A DNA stretch of 64,000 bases, from NCBI GenBank assembly GCA_032622095.1, contig CP136067.1:56895899-56959898 (forward strand), read 5' to 3'. Below the pieces are notes generated by a model. That model saw only the letters and a list, made by a program, of their open reading frames with translations, did not search any database and was not told the DNA's origin. Below, in pieces: positions 23,601 through 38,600 of the stretch. The position numbers and the translations under genes were made by a program. The stretch comes from Siphonodentalium dalli. Its lineage: Eukaryota > Mollusca > Scaphopoda > Gadilida > Siphonodentaliidae. Each line of letters opens with the position of its first letter. Position 1 is the stretch's first letter.

Positions 23601-26600
23601 TCAAATGTGTTTATTGTTTTGGTCTATCTTAAATGTGTCACACTACGGTATCTATAGACCAAATTGCTCAAGATGGCTTCCAAAATGGCAACCAAATTTG
23701 TAAAAAGTTTTTTTTTACATATATCCTGAACATTATTCTCTGTGTTATCCGAAAAGGTAGTAAATTGTGACTCACTTGGTTATTATACGTGTTAGTTAAT
23801 TAACTGACAACTATATGTTCTATTCTGGTTGTCCCAGTTCCGTATGGGGCATGACAAATTCATTTTAAAGTATGGAATTTTGCCGAGAACCTCTTTTGTG
23901 ATTCTGGCCATATTATTGAATGGAAATGGGCAGAACGTTGAGACGGAACCGAGATGAATCATAATCTGTGGCTATTCTGGTCCATTATGGTAACACAAAA
24001 TATCAACTGGATGCAGGGTGGATGCCAAGATGGTAGTCAGGGGGTTACTCTATGATCATAGTTGAGGTGAATAGGTATACATGGAGTTATTGTATGTCAT
24101 GAATGATGTGAATATGTATACAAGGAGTGACTATATGGTTATGTGTGGGTTGTCCATTGTAAGATGTATAGGTATACAGGGAGAGGTCATGGTCATGTGT
24201 GAGGTGAATCGGTATGAATGGAGTGACTGTATGTTGTATGGTTGTGTATATCCAGTACGGGTGCACACGATGCGCCTGTATGGACATTGATGTGGTGTAT
24301 GAATATAATTACATGGTCATCTATGTGTTGATTATGTATATATGGAGTGACTGTAAGGTCTTGGGTGGGATGTACATGTGTTGTCTGTATGATCATGGAT
24401 GGGGTGTGTGGATAAATAGGGAGTTATTTTATGGTTACGGGTAATGTGTATAGGTATACATGGAATGACTGTACGGTCATGATTGAAGTGTATATGCATA
24501 CCTGGTGTAAGCTGGTGGACATTATCGAGCGTGTGGGTATATAGGGAGTGTCCTTGTGGTATATATTTATATATCTCGTGGGTGTATTATCATTGTTGGG
24601 TGTATAGGGATTAGCTGTATGATCATGGATGGCGTGTATGATTATACAGTGAGTTACTGAATTGTCATGTGTGAGGTGTATATGCAAGTATGGAAGGTAT
24701 GAGTAGTATACCTGGGGTGCTATTCACCGGCTGGGTTTATAATATAGTCCAGGTAGTTTTACGAGGAGACGCTCAATGCGAAGCTATCGGTGGACATATC
24801 GACGGGAAGACATCGCCGCGCCATATAGGATTATCCAATCAAGGTGATTGGCGTCAATCATAGATTGACCACCGGTCACATAAACATGCCGCGTGTAACA
24901 GTACACGTTTGTACATATTTCAACAATGAGCAACCGAGGAAAAGGACGTGGGACAAAATATACCACCGACGACATGAGGGGGTCTACCAAAAAAAATCCG
25001 TATATAGGGTCGGGGTGGGTGGGTGGTCCAGAGGCCGAAACAATCGTGCTTGTAATTTTTTTTCCAAAATGTTTTTTTTTTCAAACAATTTACAAGTACT
25101 GACCATGTAATGTTGTTTGTAAGCATGTTGGTATCGTGTTTGTTGGAATATGGCTATATAGACAGCTATATTGACTATTTAGCCTCAGATTTAGTAACAT
25201 TCTGGATTTCACAGCATCCCGTCCCACTTCTCAGTGGAAAACCGTAATTTGTAAAAAAAAAAATAATGTATTACCCAGTTGTATTACCCGAATAAAAGTA
25301 ATAAAATAAAAAAAACTGTATCACAAATACTACATGGTGAATACTCAATGATGACTATATATCATTGACCCGATTGTTGCATAACATGAAATTGAAAAGA
25401 GTATCTCATAAATTCTAATGTCTGAAATACTGTCTTGTTCTGGCATGCAATCAAATTCATTCCTTCTGGTTATTTCTGATCTTTTTAATGATTGCAAGTA
25501 ATGTTAATTTGCAGCACTTATCCAAATAAAACTGAATTGGTTATGATGAATGGCCGTTACTGTTTATTGTTTATATGCATCCAGATGCTTTGAGAAATGA
25601 CAATCTTCAAATGTCTTCAAAGTTCAAACTAAAATCAAGAATAAAATCTGACTGAGACTATACTGCAGACTCTAGTGCACAAATATACATACAAATGGTT
25701 GAGTTATAATAATGCAAAATGTGTTTACGTATGGAACCAAGTTGGTAGCTCTGGTATGCATCGACGGGCAAACCCTGTGATATGCAGTAATATCTGCAAA
25801 CATCCTTCCCGTATCATTCAGGTCTATCACCATACCAAACCACTTCAAAATTCGACAACCGACACTTCAACTTATATGGCAAAAACTTTGTACGGATTGA
25901 ATTTCATAAACAGGGCCCATGGATAACTCTGGTAAGCATTGGTACTCACAATCCGTGATATTATGCATATTCGTTCCCCATTTCTGGTCCGTCACATATC
26001 ATAGAGCATCAAAATATGACAACCGACTCTTGAGTTATGATGCAAAATGTTTGTACGGACGGACGCACGGACGGCTCGAGACGTCGACTATATACCCGCC
26101 GACTAATATCGGGGGTATAATAACCATATATCTATGTGTATACCTAACCAAAACAATTCCCCTTCTCACCCACCCCGGTGGATAAGACTAAAGAGTTCTT
26201 TGATCATGCACAAATAATTGTAGAACCCTTGACCTGTTTACCACTATTTACACTGGCCAGTGTTCTCTGTCAGACTAAATACGCTCGATATATTAAGGCT
26301 ATAATGCGGTCTAGGGCAATTTGTGACATACAGTGTAACTACATAATGCTTTATTATTGTTGTTAGATACTGGAAACACCAGGAAACACCTGGAAATACA
26401 GTTTATTTTTCGTTTTTCTGACCTGTGCTTTACCGATTAAGGATGTTATTGCTTGAGTCTTAATTTTACACACTTTGCACCAAAAAAGGATAGTAGAATG
26501 GGATTGAAAGGCAGTTAACACAGTTATTGAAGAACGGCTAAAAAACTCTGAAATTTTTATAAAAACATGAGAAAGGGGGTGGGTCCCAAACATTTGGAGG

Positions 26601-29600
26601 AACACATTTCCACAAATGGGGTGGTGGGTCCCTCGGGGTCGGAAAAAAACTTTTTGGGCCCCATATGTGCAATTGTTTTCCAGACCCCCCCCCCCCCCCC
26701 CCCCCCCACTGCCGACGAGCGTAACACTTTTTTGGGCATTGTGGAGAGAAGAAACAAAATATTAAAGAACAAAGAAACCGGCACCATTCACCAGCGCCGG
26801 AAAAATGATGCATGGAAAGAAATTTCTTTGGAAATAGCAGGGAAATATCCAAACAGAACCAAAACACAAAAAAAATTCTTCTGAGACGTTATCTTCTTGG
26901 CTCTTCATTTTCACACTGTGCTAATTAAAAAACCTCATTAATATCATTGAAACTCATTCTGCAGATATATAAACGCAAGCATGAGTCTCCACACAATTAT
27001 ACCCAAAAATTATACAAGCTATACATGCCGATTGTGGCCGGTGAGTGTTCATGAATTAGTCGTAAGACGGCGTCAATTGACAGGTGACAAATCTGATAGA
27101 TTGGATCAATCACACCATCGACAGCGTGTGTCGTTTGCGCTAAAGCAAAGATACCTTTGCGTTCAGCCGCTACCATATAAACTACCTGGTTTATAAAATA
27201 GTCTCGCTTGGTGAATAGCACCCCTGGTGTTCCTGCTTGGTGACTCGTGGCGGTATGGTCATGTGTAGGTTATACGGGTATACACACGTGTTGCTATATG
27301 GTCATGGGCGAGGGGTATGTGTATATAGCGAGTGGCTATATTGCCATGGGTGAGGTGCATATGCATACATGGAATGACTTTTCTGACATAGCTGGGTTGT
27401 ATTAGTATATCTTGTGTCGCTATTCGGCTATGGTGCGACACATAGGGATACATGGAGTGACATGGCCAATGGTGATGTGAATATGTATACAAGGATTGAC
27501 CATGATCATGTATGAATGTTTTGAATAGGTACACACGCGGTGACTATATGGACATATGTCAGGTGAAGGAGTATACCAGGTGGCATGGGTGATGGTATGT
27601 GTATGAAGCGAGTGGCTATATGGCCATTGGTGAGCTGCATATGTATACCTGGAGTGACACTATGGTCATTCTTGTGGTGTTGATGTATATATTGGATGTC
27701 TATTTGACCATCTGTGTGGATAATAGGTATACAGGGGATTACCGTATGGCCAATCGTGAGGTGAATGCATCGGTATACACGGAGTGTCTATATGGTTATG
27801 GGTCATGTTTAGGAGTATACCCGGTGGGCCTCCATTGTGACTCATGGATGTATGGTCATCCGTGGTAATTGGTCAGGTGTACGTATACACATTGGGTCAC
27901 TATATTGTTGTGTCTGTGGTGTTTATGTATATATGGAATGACTGTGTAACGCTTTCCACGTTTAACGTTTCCCCCATGTACATAAACACCATCAAGATGG
28001 AGAACTCTCTGACATGACCTCTCTATTGATTAACATATCCTTGAGTTATTGTGGAAAGCGATAGCCACCCAAGGTACACATGTACAACCCACCCATTACA
28101 TCAGTCACTCCATATATACATAAACACCACACAAATGACAATATAGTCACCCACTTTATACACGTACACCTGACCATACAGCCATACTTGGTTATAACCG
28201 TACATACCACAAATGACGATACAGCCACGATTCACCATGCATGAACACCAGGTGTACCCCTACACCTGGCACATGACCATATAGTCTCTCTATGTATACA
28301 TATGCACCACATTCACGATCATACATTCACTCAGTGCATGCATATTCATCTCACTATGGACCATACAGCCACTACATGTATACCTATTCGCCATACCCAT
28401 GACCATAGGGTCAATCCAGGTATACATATACACGTCACCAATGGTGAGCCCTTCCATATATACGAATACCCACATACACGACCACTTATACCTTCCGTAC
28501 TTGCATATACACCTCACACATGACAATTCAGCAACTCACTGTATACTGTATTCATACACGCCGCTCTAATGATCAGTTAATACACAAAACACAAAATAAA
28601 GTCACATTACTCAACCAGTTCCAAACAATATGAACTGATCTAGAAGATATTTGTGAAAAAAACGTCATATTTTCAACTTCCGGCGGCCATTTTGGCGGCC
28701 ATCTTGGAGGGTGAGTTTCAATTTTGCGCCATTGCTTAAAAGTTGAAGGACATAATAAGGAACAAAATGAGTGGGGTGAAGTTAAGTCCCATGGGGCGGG
28801 TGCAAGGGTACCCCATATTGGCTTCCGGACTATACGAGAATTCTTATGAGAATCGTCGATAAATATACAAAACAGCAATGTCTTACCGTAGGTACCTGAT
28901 TAATATGATGTTAATGTTTCAGAATTATTACTGTGATGATAGTATCATGATACAACGCGGCTTTGAACGTTCCGCGAGGAGTATATAAGTTTGAGTATGT
29001 TCAATGCCAGTTACGTGATTTCATATGACGTTGTACGTTGCCGTATCAACAACCCTCCAGCGAAGAAAACACGAAGATTTTAAAAGCCTTTTATTGAACC
29101 CTATGTTCATCCAATCGGGCGACAGGCAGTCTATTCGTGTTCGGCACCTTCGAATTATGGTAAAAAAGTTGTTTTGACACTTTTCCGCGGAAATGCTTCT
29201 AGAAATGTCTTTTCTGAGAATTACGACTAGACTAGTAGATCTTTGTGAAATTTGCGAGATTTTGTTAGTTCATCGTTTCATAGTACCGGCGTTCTCACTA
29301 ATCACAATATGATAACACGCATTGTAACTTCCCCATATAAATTGTTGTCAGTTATTTTAGCTCTATATACATGTCCGTCTAATTTGAACTGGTATTCAGA
29401 TAACACCGATAACAGGTGCATGGGAGCAGAGTGGGGAGTTAGTTTTTTCTAAGTTTTACAGCTGCCTTTTAGGGGTTTCACCTCTCGCCCAGTCTAAGGT
29501 ATTACAATAATACGGCTAAATTTTCCCTGTACTATGAAACCACTGTGATAGTTAACACAAATTTGTAATTACAAATTAATAAATACAATTTGTATTTACA

Positions 29601-32600
29601 GGTATAAAATTGTTCATAGTATTGACCCCAGATGTGTATAGATTAACACAGAAACACAATATGGCGTCTCACAAAACATTATATAGTTTCGTCTTATACA
29701 TAAAATATTTTATGTAAAGTTCTTTCAAAGGCACAAAAACATATTTGTATGTGAACACTGGCGCGGATGTAATTTTCGTAATTTGGTCCAGCTGTTAGCT
29801 TACGGTGCACTGCATGAATTGTTCTATAACGTATAGATGTTGATTGACTGACATTGAAAACGAGCTAAATGTATGAATTTATAAATTTAATGAACATGGC
29901 TCACACATGAGCGGCAATTAGTACCCCATGTTTTTTTTATTTACTAGACCTATATTCACACTCTATATTTCCATCTTTTTTCACACAGAACTGAGATAAA
30001 CGCTCTTTGTTCGTTCAATATTTGGAATATACTAACAATGAACGCTCTTAATTTCTCCATGATCAAGAAAGAAATATTTGTTACTGGTATGTCTATTCTT
30101 TCGTGTTATAATCTCCAAAACTAGAGGTCATGCTCGAAGTTGTTTATCGTAGATGGAAACTTGATTTTGCTACAGTATCCAGTGTATATCGACCTTTTCA
30201 TTGGCTACTATACATGCAACAACAACAAATTATGCTCACATTTCGTGGCTAATAAATATACGACGTTGTGAAAAGACGTCTCAAAGGTAATGGAAATTGT
30301 CAGCTCAAAATGAGAAACGAATTCCCTTGTTCTTTTTAGTAGCACACAGGGCAAATGTTACTAGATTTCCCCGAAGCAATGTCAAGTTAACTGTTAATAT
30401 ATTTTTACTATTTATTTTAGTCTTTTCGAAGTAAATGAAGCATGAAGTTGATCAATAATATATTTATTCACCACATATACTTCGACAACGCACAGAAATG
30501 GTCGAATATTAACTCAGAAGATCGTATTAATCTTCAATAATAATATTATACTTTTTCCACAGCTCACGAAATGTGGTTCAAGCAGATACTCTATGAGACC
30601 GACTCAATCATGGGATTTATGTCAAAACAGGTAGGTCATCTACACGGTACACCCCACGCTATGTCCGGTAGCTTTTGTACAATGATCTTGTTTTCTGTAT
30701 AAGTTTTGGTTATATAATTATAATAAAATGCATGCGAACATAAAAGAATCCCCAACCAGGGAGAAATTAACAACTGGACATATTTGATTCGTTTAGTATC
30801 CGTATTATTCTAGAATCGAAACATTGAAGCGATATGCATATATGTAATGATTATATCAGGAAAGTATTCGCCTTTTTTTTCGTGTCTACATTTAAAACTG
30901 TACCCATCGCAAAGCGGTATTATAGCCGGACACCATGCAATGCCATTTCAAAATGCTTATAGAAAAGGAAGAACAATATTCGAAAAAACAACATTAAATT
31001 GTATTGTCATCTTCTTTTCTATTTTAGAAATACCATTCAGATATATAGTCAAGGCCGTAGCTATCTTCTTAAAGTGGGGCTCAAGATATGATGTGGTGTG
31101 GTGTGACCGGGTTGGATAGGTTTATCGGCAGTATATACATGTGAATCTTATTTCAGTGGCTGCCATCCCCTATACCAATGTTATACAATTTACCAATGCA
31201 CTACTATTGTTATTGGGTTCTGTTGCAGCAATAAACAAATAAATAAAACATTCAGTCATTATGTGTCTATAGATGCGAGATGGTGTTTCTGTTGATCTAC
31301 TTTGATGCTCAAGTCGGTAATTGTGTAGATTCTGATACTCATCCATTTTCTATCCACAGCCGCTCGACGAAAAGGTCCTGATGATACTCATCAATCGATT
31401 GAAACGAATCAACGTGATATTTGAGGTAATTACAAGCTCGACAATAAACACCTGAACTGATCAATGGTCTTCCATACGTACAAGAGAGGCGATAACTAAT
31501 GTTTTTAAATTGTGCTCCAATTATTATTGTATTTATATTATAAACATACTTTTAAAGTAAATCCATAATATATACCCACCAATAATCACCGATAAATTTT
31601 AAGCGAAATGCGCTATATTATAATCGCAATAAATTCTCCTGCATGCTTGCCTTACACGTATATGCTTTAATTCGTGGTAAATTTTCTTACTTGTAGTTGA
31701 TTACATCTGAGCTCCCCCTCATTGAGTCAATCGGACCGGCCGGCTTCGTTGGATTCAGGTGAGGTATCATTGCTTGCGGATGATTTTGAAGTTCCAAATT
31801 TGCTGGTTGAGATGAGGTCGATTATGTGCATTATTATGTAACAATGGTCGGAGGTTGTTTAGGTTTACTGGTGTGTTTCGCCGTTTCAGCCACTATGCCA
31901 TATCACAACATTGTCAGTTTTAAGAAACTTTCATCGGGAGATCAGTCTACTGCACGTAGAAACCACCGACCGAGATACACGAATCTCGTCACCTTCCCGG
32001 AGCGTGGATCACATTTACACCGTTATTGCAATGGGTTTCGAAATAGCTTCGCAATCGCTGAACATTGTGAGGGACATTCTCATACATTGCATAATAGCAA
32101 GACCACACAAAGGGTCAAGATCAGTGGGGAATAACTATACTGATAGAGACTACATACCACAGACACGCCTTGTCAACATGCAGCACCTAGTGGTTGGTGA
32201 AATGGTCATTCTCATCGGATTCACACCCTTCATATTCTAATATATGTGTTCCCATCCCCACGTTTGGGTGAGAGTGACCAATTCATAGCGAGTTACATGT
32301 AAATGGGAAGTGGGGTTCTTTCACCCGAAGACCGGTGCAATGCTTCCTTAATGGTTCTGACTAATATTGAATTTCCACTCGTTCTGTTTACGTAGTCGGT
32401 CTTCAGCTCTATACTATATATGAAGCTTTTTTTTAGTTTATGCAAGCCTTCGACTAGTATGGTAGTATGTCACGGTATGCCACTTTAAACATTAAATAAC
32501 CCATTTTCTTCGCAGAAGCTGTATCTAAAAACAAAAACACTGGTCTGCTCATTGGCTCTCATTCGTCTGGAATATGTAGTCCTTTCTTTCTTTTTTTGGA

Positions 32601-35600
32601 CAACCTGAAAAAAACAAATCATCCTATTTCAAATAATTCAGAATATTTACGTAGCGTGTATCAGTGCAAAAACATAAACAATACACTCACATATCAGAAA
32701 CCCTTGAACATCTGCACTCACTGGCAACCTATATATAAATATAAATATTATCTATAAAATTACAACTTTTTGTCATCGGTACATGGAATTTCTCAGTAAT
32801 TTCAACATATCCGAACTGAATGCACTCCTGCGTGGATGTATACCGTCCAACGCAGGACCTCAGGTCTGGAATGAAGAAACTATTGAGGGATCCCGAGCCC
32901 AATTAAAAACATTTACGGCCAACGTGCTTTCACTTTCACTATATCTGCTCCGTAGAACTCTCTTCCTTTCGAAGTTCGTTATTCATTCTACATCGATCAT
33001 TTAAAACGGATCTCAAGAGACACATATTCACTATGCACTATACTCATACCAACGTTAATATGAAGACCGGAAACAGTAACATTACTGTGTCTTTTTCATA
33101 ACCATGCTGTTTTTGTTTACATGTGTATTACATGCATGTCCATCCCCTTGAGAATTGGATAGACGCTTTATAAATATTATATTATAATTATAATTATTCT
33201 ATAAACAACTCATTCATTTGCAGAGATCTCTACTATCCAGGATCCGGCTTTCAGAGCTTGCAGTTTCGTCTCATTGAAGTGAAACTCGGTATCAAAGACG
33301 TGAGTGAATTTCGGTACACCGTAATGTTAAGAGGGGAACGCACGTTTTGTATAAATCCAGCCAAAAATGACAAGAGATTTTCACCAGAGAATTTCGCTGG
33401 ATCTATCAAGCGAAAGATCTTGAATTTCGCATGTCATCATCTTTATTGTATGTAGAATATGAGCTATTTTTAAGAGACGACAAAACAATGGATTTTAATA
33501 CATTTGAGAGGTTGAAAATAATATTTTCTGTTTGTCCATTTTTTTTAGTATTTAATTAGTAATTTTACACAATACTCTAATCACCAAACAGTTATTGTCT
33601 TGGCTCTATGAGAGGAGGCTTCATTTGTATAATAAAGCTTAGATAGAGTTTTAGCCCCATATATTATAACGAAGAAGAAAGCAGTCACAAATATTCCAGC
33701 CCAATGCCAACAAATGTTGATATGCAGTGTGGTTCATTCAAGCATGGAGCAATCAACTGGAATTTGGCCACATTGTTAAGGGATATGATGCCTGCTTTAA
33801 CTTGGTTATAGACCCATGGCCAATAACCCATCTCAGCCCAATTTTTCATTGATCAACAGGCAAGACATGAAAATTCTCAAATTTAGAAAATGTGTTATGG
33901 TTAGTTTCCTTTCTGAATGAAAATAATAATTAAATTCCACGAATAAAGAATAATTAAGTCTCCTCTCGTGATCTTTAGAAATGATACCATGGATATATGA
34001 AGTGCATTTTTGAAAAACAATCCATTTTACAGAAGTTCTTGGTACCGGAAAACAGTGAAATTTTAGATATATTTCATGTCATAACAGTGAAGTAAATGCG
34101 GTTATAATATCCAATGGGTCGATGGTTCTTAAATATCGTATCACAATATATAATCGCTTGTACCAAAATGCGTGACAGATTTTGAGAAATCCATTTTGTA
34201 ATATATACCAGGATATTTACGTCTATGGGCTTTCTTTAACCAGGATCGTCGAACCAATGCCGACAATAATTCTTGCATGAGGCCATTTACTGATGTCGGG
34301 GATACACATTCTGCAGACATATTGGTGGACGCCAGCAAAGCCGACTCTCTTTTTTCGCTTATAGAGGTAACGTATAGCTTAAACACATAATACAAATACA
34401 TATATTCGCCACTCATCTTTTTTATATACAGTATGGTCTGTTTGTCTGTCTATCTGTCTGTCTGTGTCTATCTTTGTATATATGTCTGCCCGTCTGTCGG
34501 TTCGATGTTTTCTCCTAAACCCCTCAATCGAGTTCAACCAAATTTGTGTGGTGACTCGGGGTACCCTAGCTGTTATAAAGGCGTTAGATTTTCCAAAAAC
34601 TGGGTTTGTTATATTGAGCAAGTAGTTCAATAAAAACAATTTAAAAATTAAATAACTTTATTTGTTTTTCAATATCAAAGGGGATGCCGCTGAATAAAGG
34701 CTCCGTCTGAGATCAAGTGTGCGCTACTCTGAAAAAAGGCTCCAAAATGGAGCCTGTTTCAGCTAGTTCCATGCATATACAAGGAACACATCGATGAATA
34801 TATGTATACGCTTCGCTACTTACAAGGCAGGGGGAAATAGCTGATTCACATGAGAGAAAAACATGTCTGGGTCCCCTATCCGTACGTCCCGCCCCAATTT
34901 CAATTATAGCCAATGAGCCGATAGCTTAAACCCGGAAGCGACATATGCCTGCCTAGTGATATGAATCGCACCACAAGCCGGTCCCTAATTACCATAGTAA
35001 GCTATAGGGAAATTACGAACACGAGAGCAAAATATGTCTTTAAAAGCTACAATCGTGTTGAAATGTGCATGGGGAACATGTCCGGTTGACGAACGATATT
35101 TATACAAATATCCCGGAGTGTTTTTAGTTAGGTTTCCTAAACCAGGACATACTAAAGCCAAGTGTTTACGCTGGATTAACCAATGTCATCGACCCACTCG
35201 GATCTTAATATTGATATGATAAACAGTCACAGAGCTCATTTAGTATTTAATTTGTTGACCAGATGTGTCCAGGAGTAATATATATGTTGTGTTATGTTAT
35301 TAAAACATTTCATCACCTTGAGATATTGGTATAACTTGCCATAGGGAGAATGGGAAGTTAGCAAAAGAAACCATAACACGCCAGCTAGGGGCTCGATTAC
35401 AAAATACCAACAGCCCCTTGAATGTTCACACTTCCTGTACTGTATGGGGTCTGTTGTTTCACAATGCTTCGTCGGTATGATAAAGGTGATGACAGGAAGT
35501 ATGCTATTATTAATTACACTGTGTGCTTGCGTAAATTTATACTAATCACTGGTTTGTCGTGGGACATGCCATTTTTGAGAACACATGTGCAACTAAGATG

Positions 35601-38600
35601 TTCGGAAGCAGATGAAATATTGTGTATAACTTCAAACCCAGAAGTGTTTTTATCGATCCAATAACATGAGAGCACCTTCCAACTAACCTAAAATAAAAGA
35701 GACAGAGATATCCACTGTAAAATGGTGTACGAACAAAATAAATTAGGATCCATTTTACCGATAATCGGAGGACATGTTCATGTGAGTATTAATTCTATAC
35801 TTTTCGGAAATACATGCACGTGCACTAATATCATTCAAAAAGTTATCAATGCATGTTAAATTTGTCTAATATTGCGTTGTTCATTGACTATATTTACACG
35901 TGTAGCGTAAATGTATGGCACCCAGGACGGACCAAATTGTTCGAAAATACTGGGAGCACCAATTTAACACGAATATTATCCATCTTATTTGGAAAAAAAC
36001 AACGCAGATTTCTATATGTATTCGGTGTGGTGGTTGTGACTTTGACATCGACCTATAACACTTCGAGTCAACCCTAGTACATTGGGTCACTTCGCTCGTT
36101 CTAATGTCATGAATATATCCCTGGATATAATAATTAAGCCCCTTTTCTTGTGCCAGCTTTGATAATTTATCAATGTCGGGTAAATAACAAACGTTGATAT
36201 CGTCTGGAACATTTAAAAGCGAACTTGAAACACTATATCCATTCTCATCGGAAGCCATTTTAGCACTGAAGAGATAGCGAAATTGAGATGGCTTGTGGTG
36301 CGTAGTAACAGTAACCATGCATTATACTGGTGGGCGGGACGTACGGATAGGTCCATTGGTTCGAGTAAACAACTAGCCATCCCGTTGTTGTTGCTGAACT
36401 CTCTGTTAAACATATCAACCCTCCATTTCCTTTCATTTTGATGTTCTCCTGTTCGTGCACTTGATCGATTGGAATAGCGGAGAAGCAATTTCGGGTTTTT
36501 TGAACTGCCCTATATTGCTTGAACATACTACCAGAAATAACATATTGGACGTACGTGCAAAATATTCGATGGAGGCGCTCTTGTGCATATAATTGTACCT
36601 GCGATAGGATCTACTTTTGATGACACAGTCACTAATTAAGTTTCAACTCCACGAACTGTTAATGTCATATATGTTGTGTGGGGCAGGTATTTTGAAGGCA
36701 ACACAAAAGGCAGCACTCATAAGAATCGTGGTACACGTCTTGGACGAAAAGTTGGTGGCCAAACTAAGATTCCGAACAAATTGAACGACTTCCTCCGTGA
36801 ATCTGACAATAAGCTTGAACTATTTGAATTCTTGACAAATAATGACAGAAGGTTCGTCAACTCTCAAAATAGCAAATTCTTCCGAGTACATCTTGAGAAA
36901 CTGATATTAGAATTGTGACGCACGTTATTCGCGCGCTTTCTCGTGGTCTGACGACAATCCATTTTTGGACTGTCGACACAGATGTCTAGGTAATTCTCCT
37001 CGGTCAATTTTCAAAGTTTACCGATGCTAACAGTGGTGCTGATATATGGGTTTCTCTAGGAACAGGCAAAATAAAATACTGTACCATTTTCCGCTCTGGG
37101 CGACGACAATTGTTTATATCTACCATTTTTCATTCGATACCTGGTTATGATACCACTTCCTTCTTCCATGGAAAGGGCAGAAAAAGTTTCTGGATGTCAT
37201 TGAAATATTAACCCGCGATCACAGATACATGTACATTTCTTCTATTGACGAATCAACATTTTATTCAACTAGATTTGTCCTCAGATATTTTCAAAAAACT
37301 CGAACGTTTCATTTTCATTAATTATAATAAAGGTTGTCAAAGGTTGCTGATTAACGAGGCATGAAGAGAATTCTCCAAAACTTGTCGGACCAAAGGGGCC
37401 CTAATACAGCATATGCAATGAGCCGTCTACCAGGCAGGTTTGTGGTGCACTTGTCACGACATAACAATTCCAATACCTGAACCCCGTGACTGGGGATGGA
37501 CAGTTGAAAACTATGGATATAAACCATTTTGGGCTACATTAACAGAAGCTGCAGCTCTGTGTTCAGTACTCATCGAGTGTTGTTGCAAATCCCAAACTTG
37601 TAACAGGTGCAAATATGCAAAAGCTGATTTACCATGCACATAGCTATGTAGATGTAATTGTGATATTAAGAATGCCTAAAATATTTGTTCAAAGTACCAA
37701 CACGGTCACCGGTGATTATAACATGACAATCTAAGAGTTGCTATCTATCGGTTGGTATGATCAGAATGTGAACATTATAGTTATACATGTATAACATAAC
37801 ACACATGAACTTAAGAGTATAACCATCTTTATGTTATGTGTATTATTGATGGACAAATTACAGTTGTGATCTGAAATACATGTCCATATATACACACCCT
37901 CTTGTATGCTACATGTGTATTGATGGTATAATATATTTTTAGATTTGTATTATATTTCACCAAGATATGACATGTATACACCTTTAAATGTATTGTATTC
38001 GACAGTCATTTTCAAATTTTTTAAGACCGCATATTGTATATTATCTTGAGAAATGTTCGACAAATTGCCCTTATATTGGTTGAAAATATTATATTTGATG
38101 GGTATTTTACCATCAAATATAATTGTTTTAGGCAAACAATTGTAAAATTCAACAGTATACTGACAATGAGGTTGTTAAATTATCATATATGACGAACTGG
38201 GTTCAACAAACTCACTTCATAAGATTTAACCAAAGATTTATTGAATCCTTACAACAAAGTCACATTTTCGTGATTTTTGGGGTGAGGGGTAACATAAACC
38301 AAATTTTCTGAAACGTTGTTACATATTAGCCACATAAGATGTATTCATTGTTTTCAGTATATCTATCCAAAACATATAAGACCAACCATTGTGAACTAAC
38401 GCAAATATCCTGTGAGTAAATGACCATTTATTTGACCAAAATATTTGAAATGATGAGGATTTTCTTACAAAATTGTATGTTTTAGACGAAAAAGATGAAA
38501 ATTTCAACTTTGGTCATTATGTATGTAATTGCAATTAAAGTATTTAGAAATGTGATTCAATAGTGTCCTTTATAGATTCTCATCCATGTTCTATTGGATG

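Larger units (their letters stand above)
34875..36351. mobile_element. Internally deleted DNA transposon with THAP and SWIM/YqaJ-type ORFs
   Basis: CCTATCCGTACGTCCCGCCC begins the element and its exact complement ends it (36,332-36,351), giving 20-bp TIRs. From each end a coding fragment points inward: a THAP-like zinc finger from the left, and an ORF resembling proteins that carry SWIM zinc fingers and YqaJ nuclease domains from the right. Two such proteins are known together in ISL2EU/IS4EU-type transposons, so I infer that class. At 1.48 kb most of both genes is gone. No 2-bp target duplication is clear. Confidence 0.55.

Noticed and set aside
26538-26884. Gly- or Pro-rich proteins across 26.5-26.9 kb on both strands
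   Set aside because: The frames run through a poly-C/poly-G tract and exist on both strands; low-complexity artefact.
31826-32240. Two overlapping ORFs of about 100 codons
   Set aside because: They lie in the SINE-like repeat shared with 21,840-22,150.
32783-33004. Host exon between TDO-like exons
   Set aside because: The reading resembles a LINE C terminus and is followed by a typical LINE tail. Phases of the flanking exons already match each other.
33300-33455. Continuation of the SGFQSLQFR exon to 33,455
   Set aside because: A perfect GTGAGT donor follows GAC at 33,299, similarity to TDO stops there, and the next TDO block is found at 34,244.
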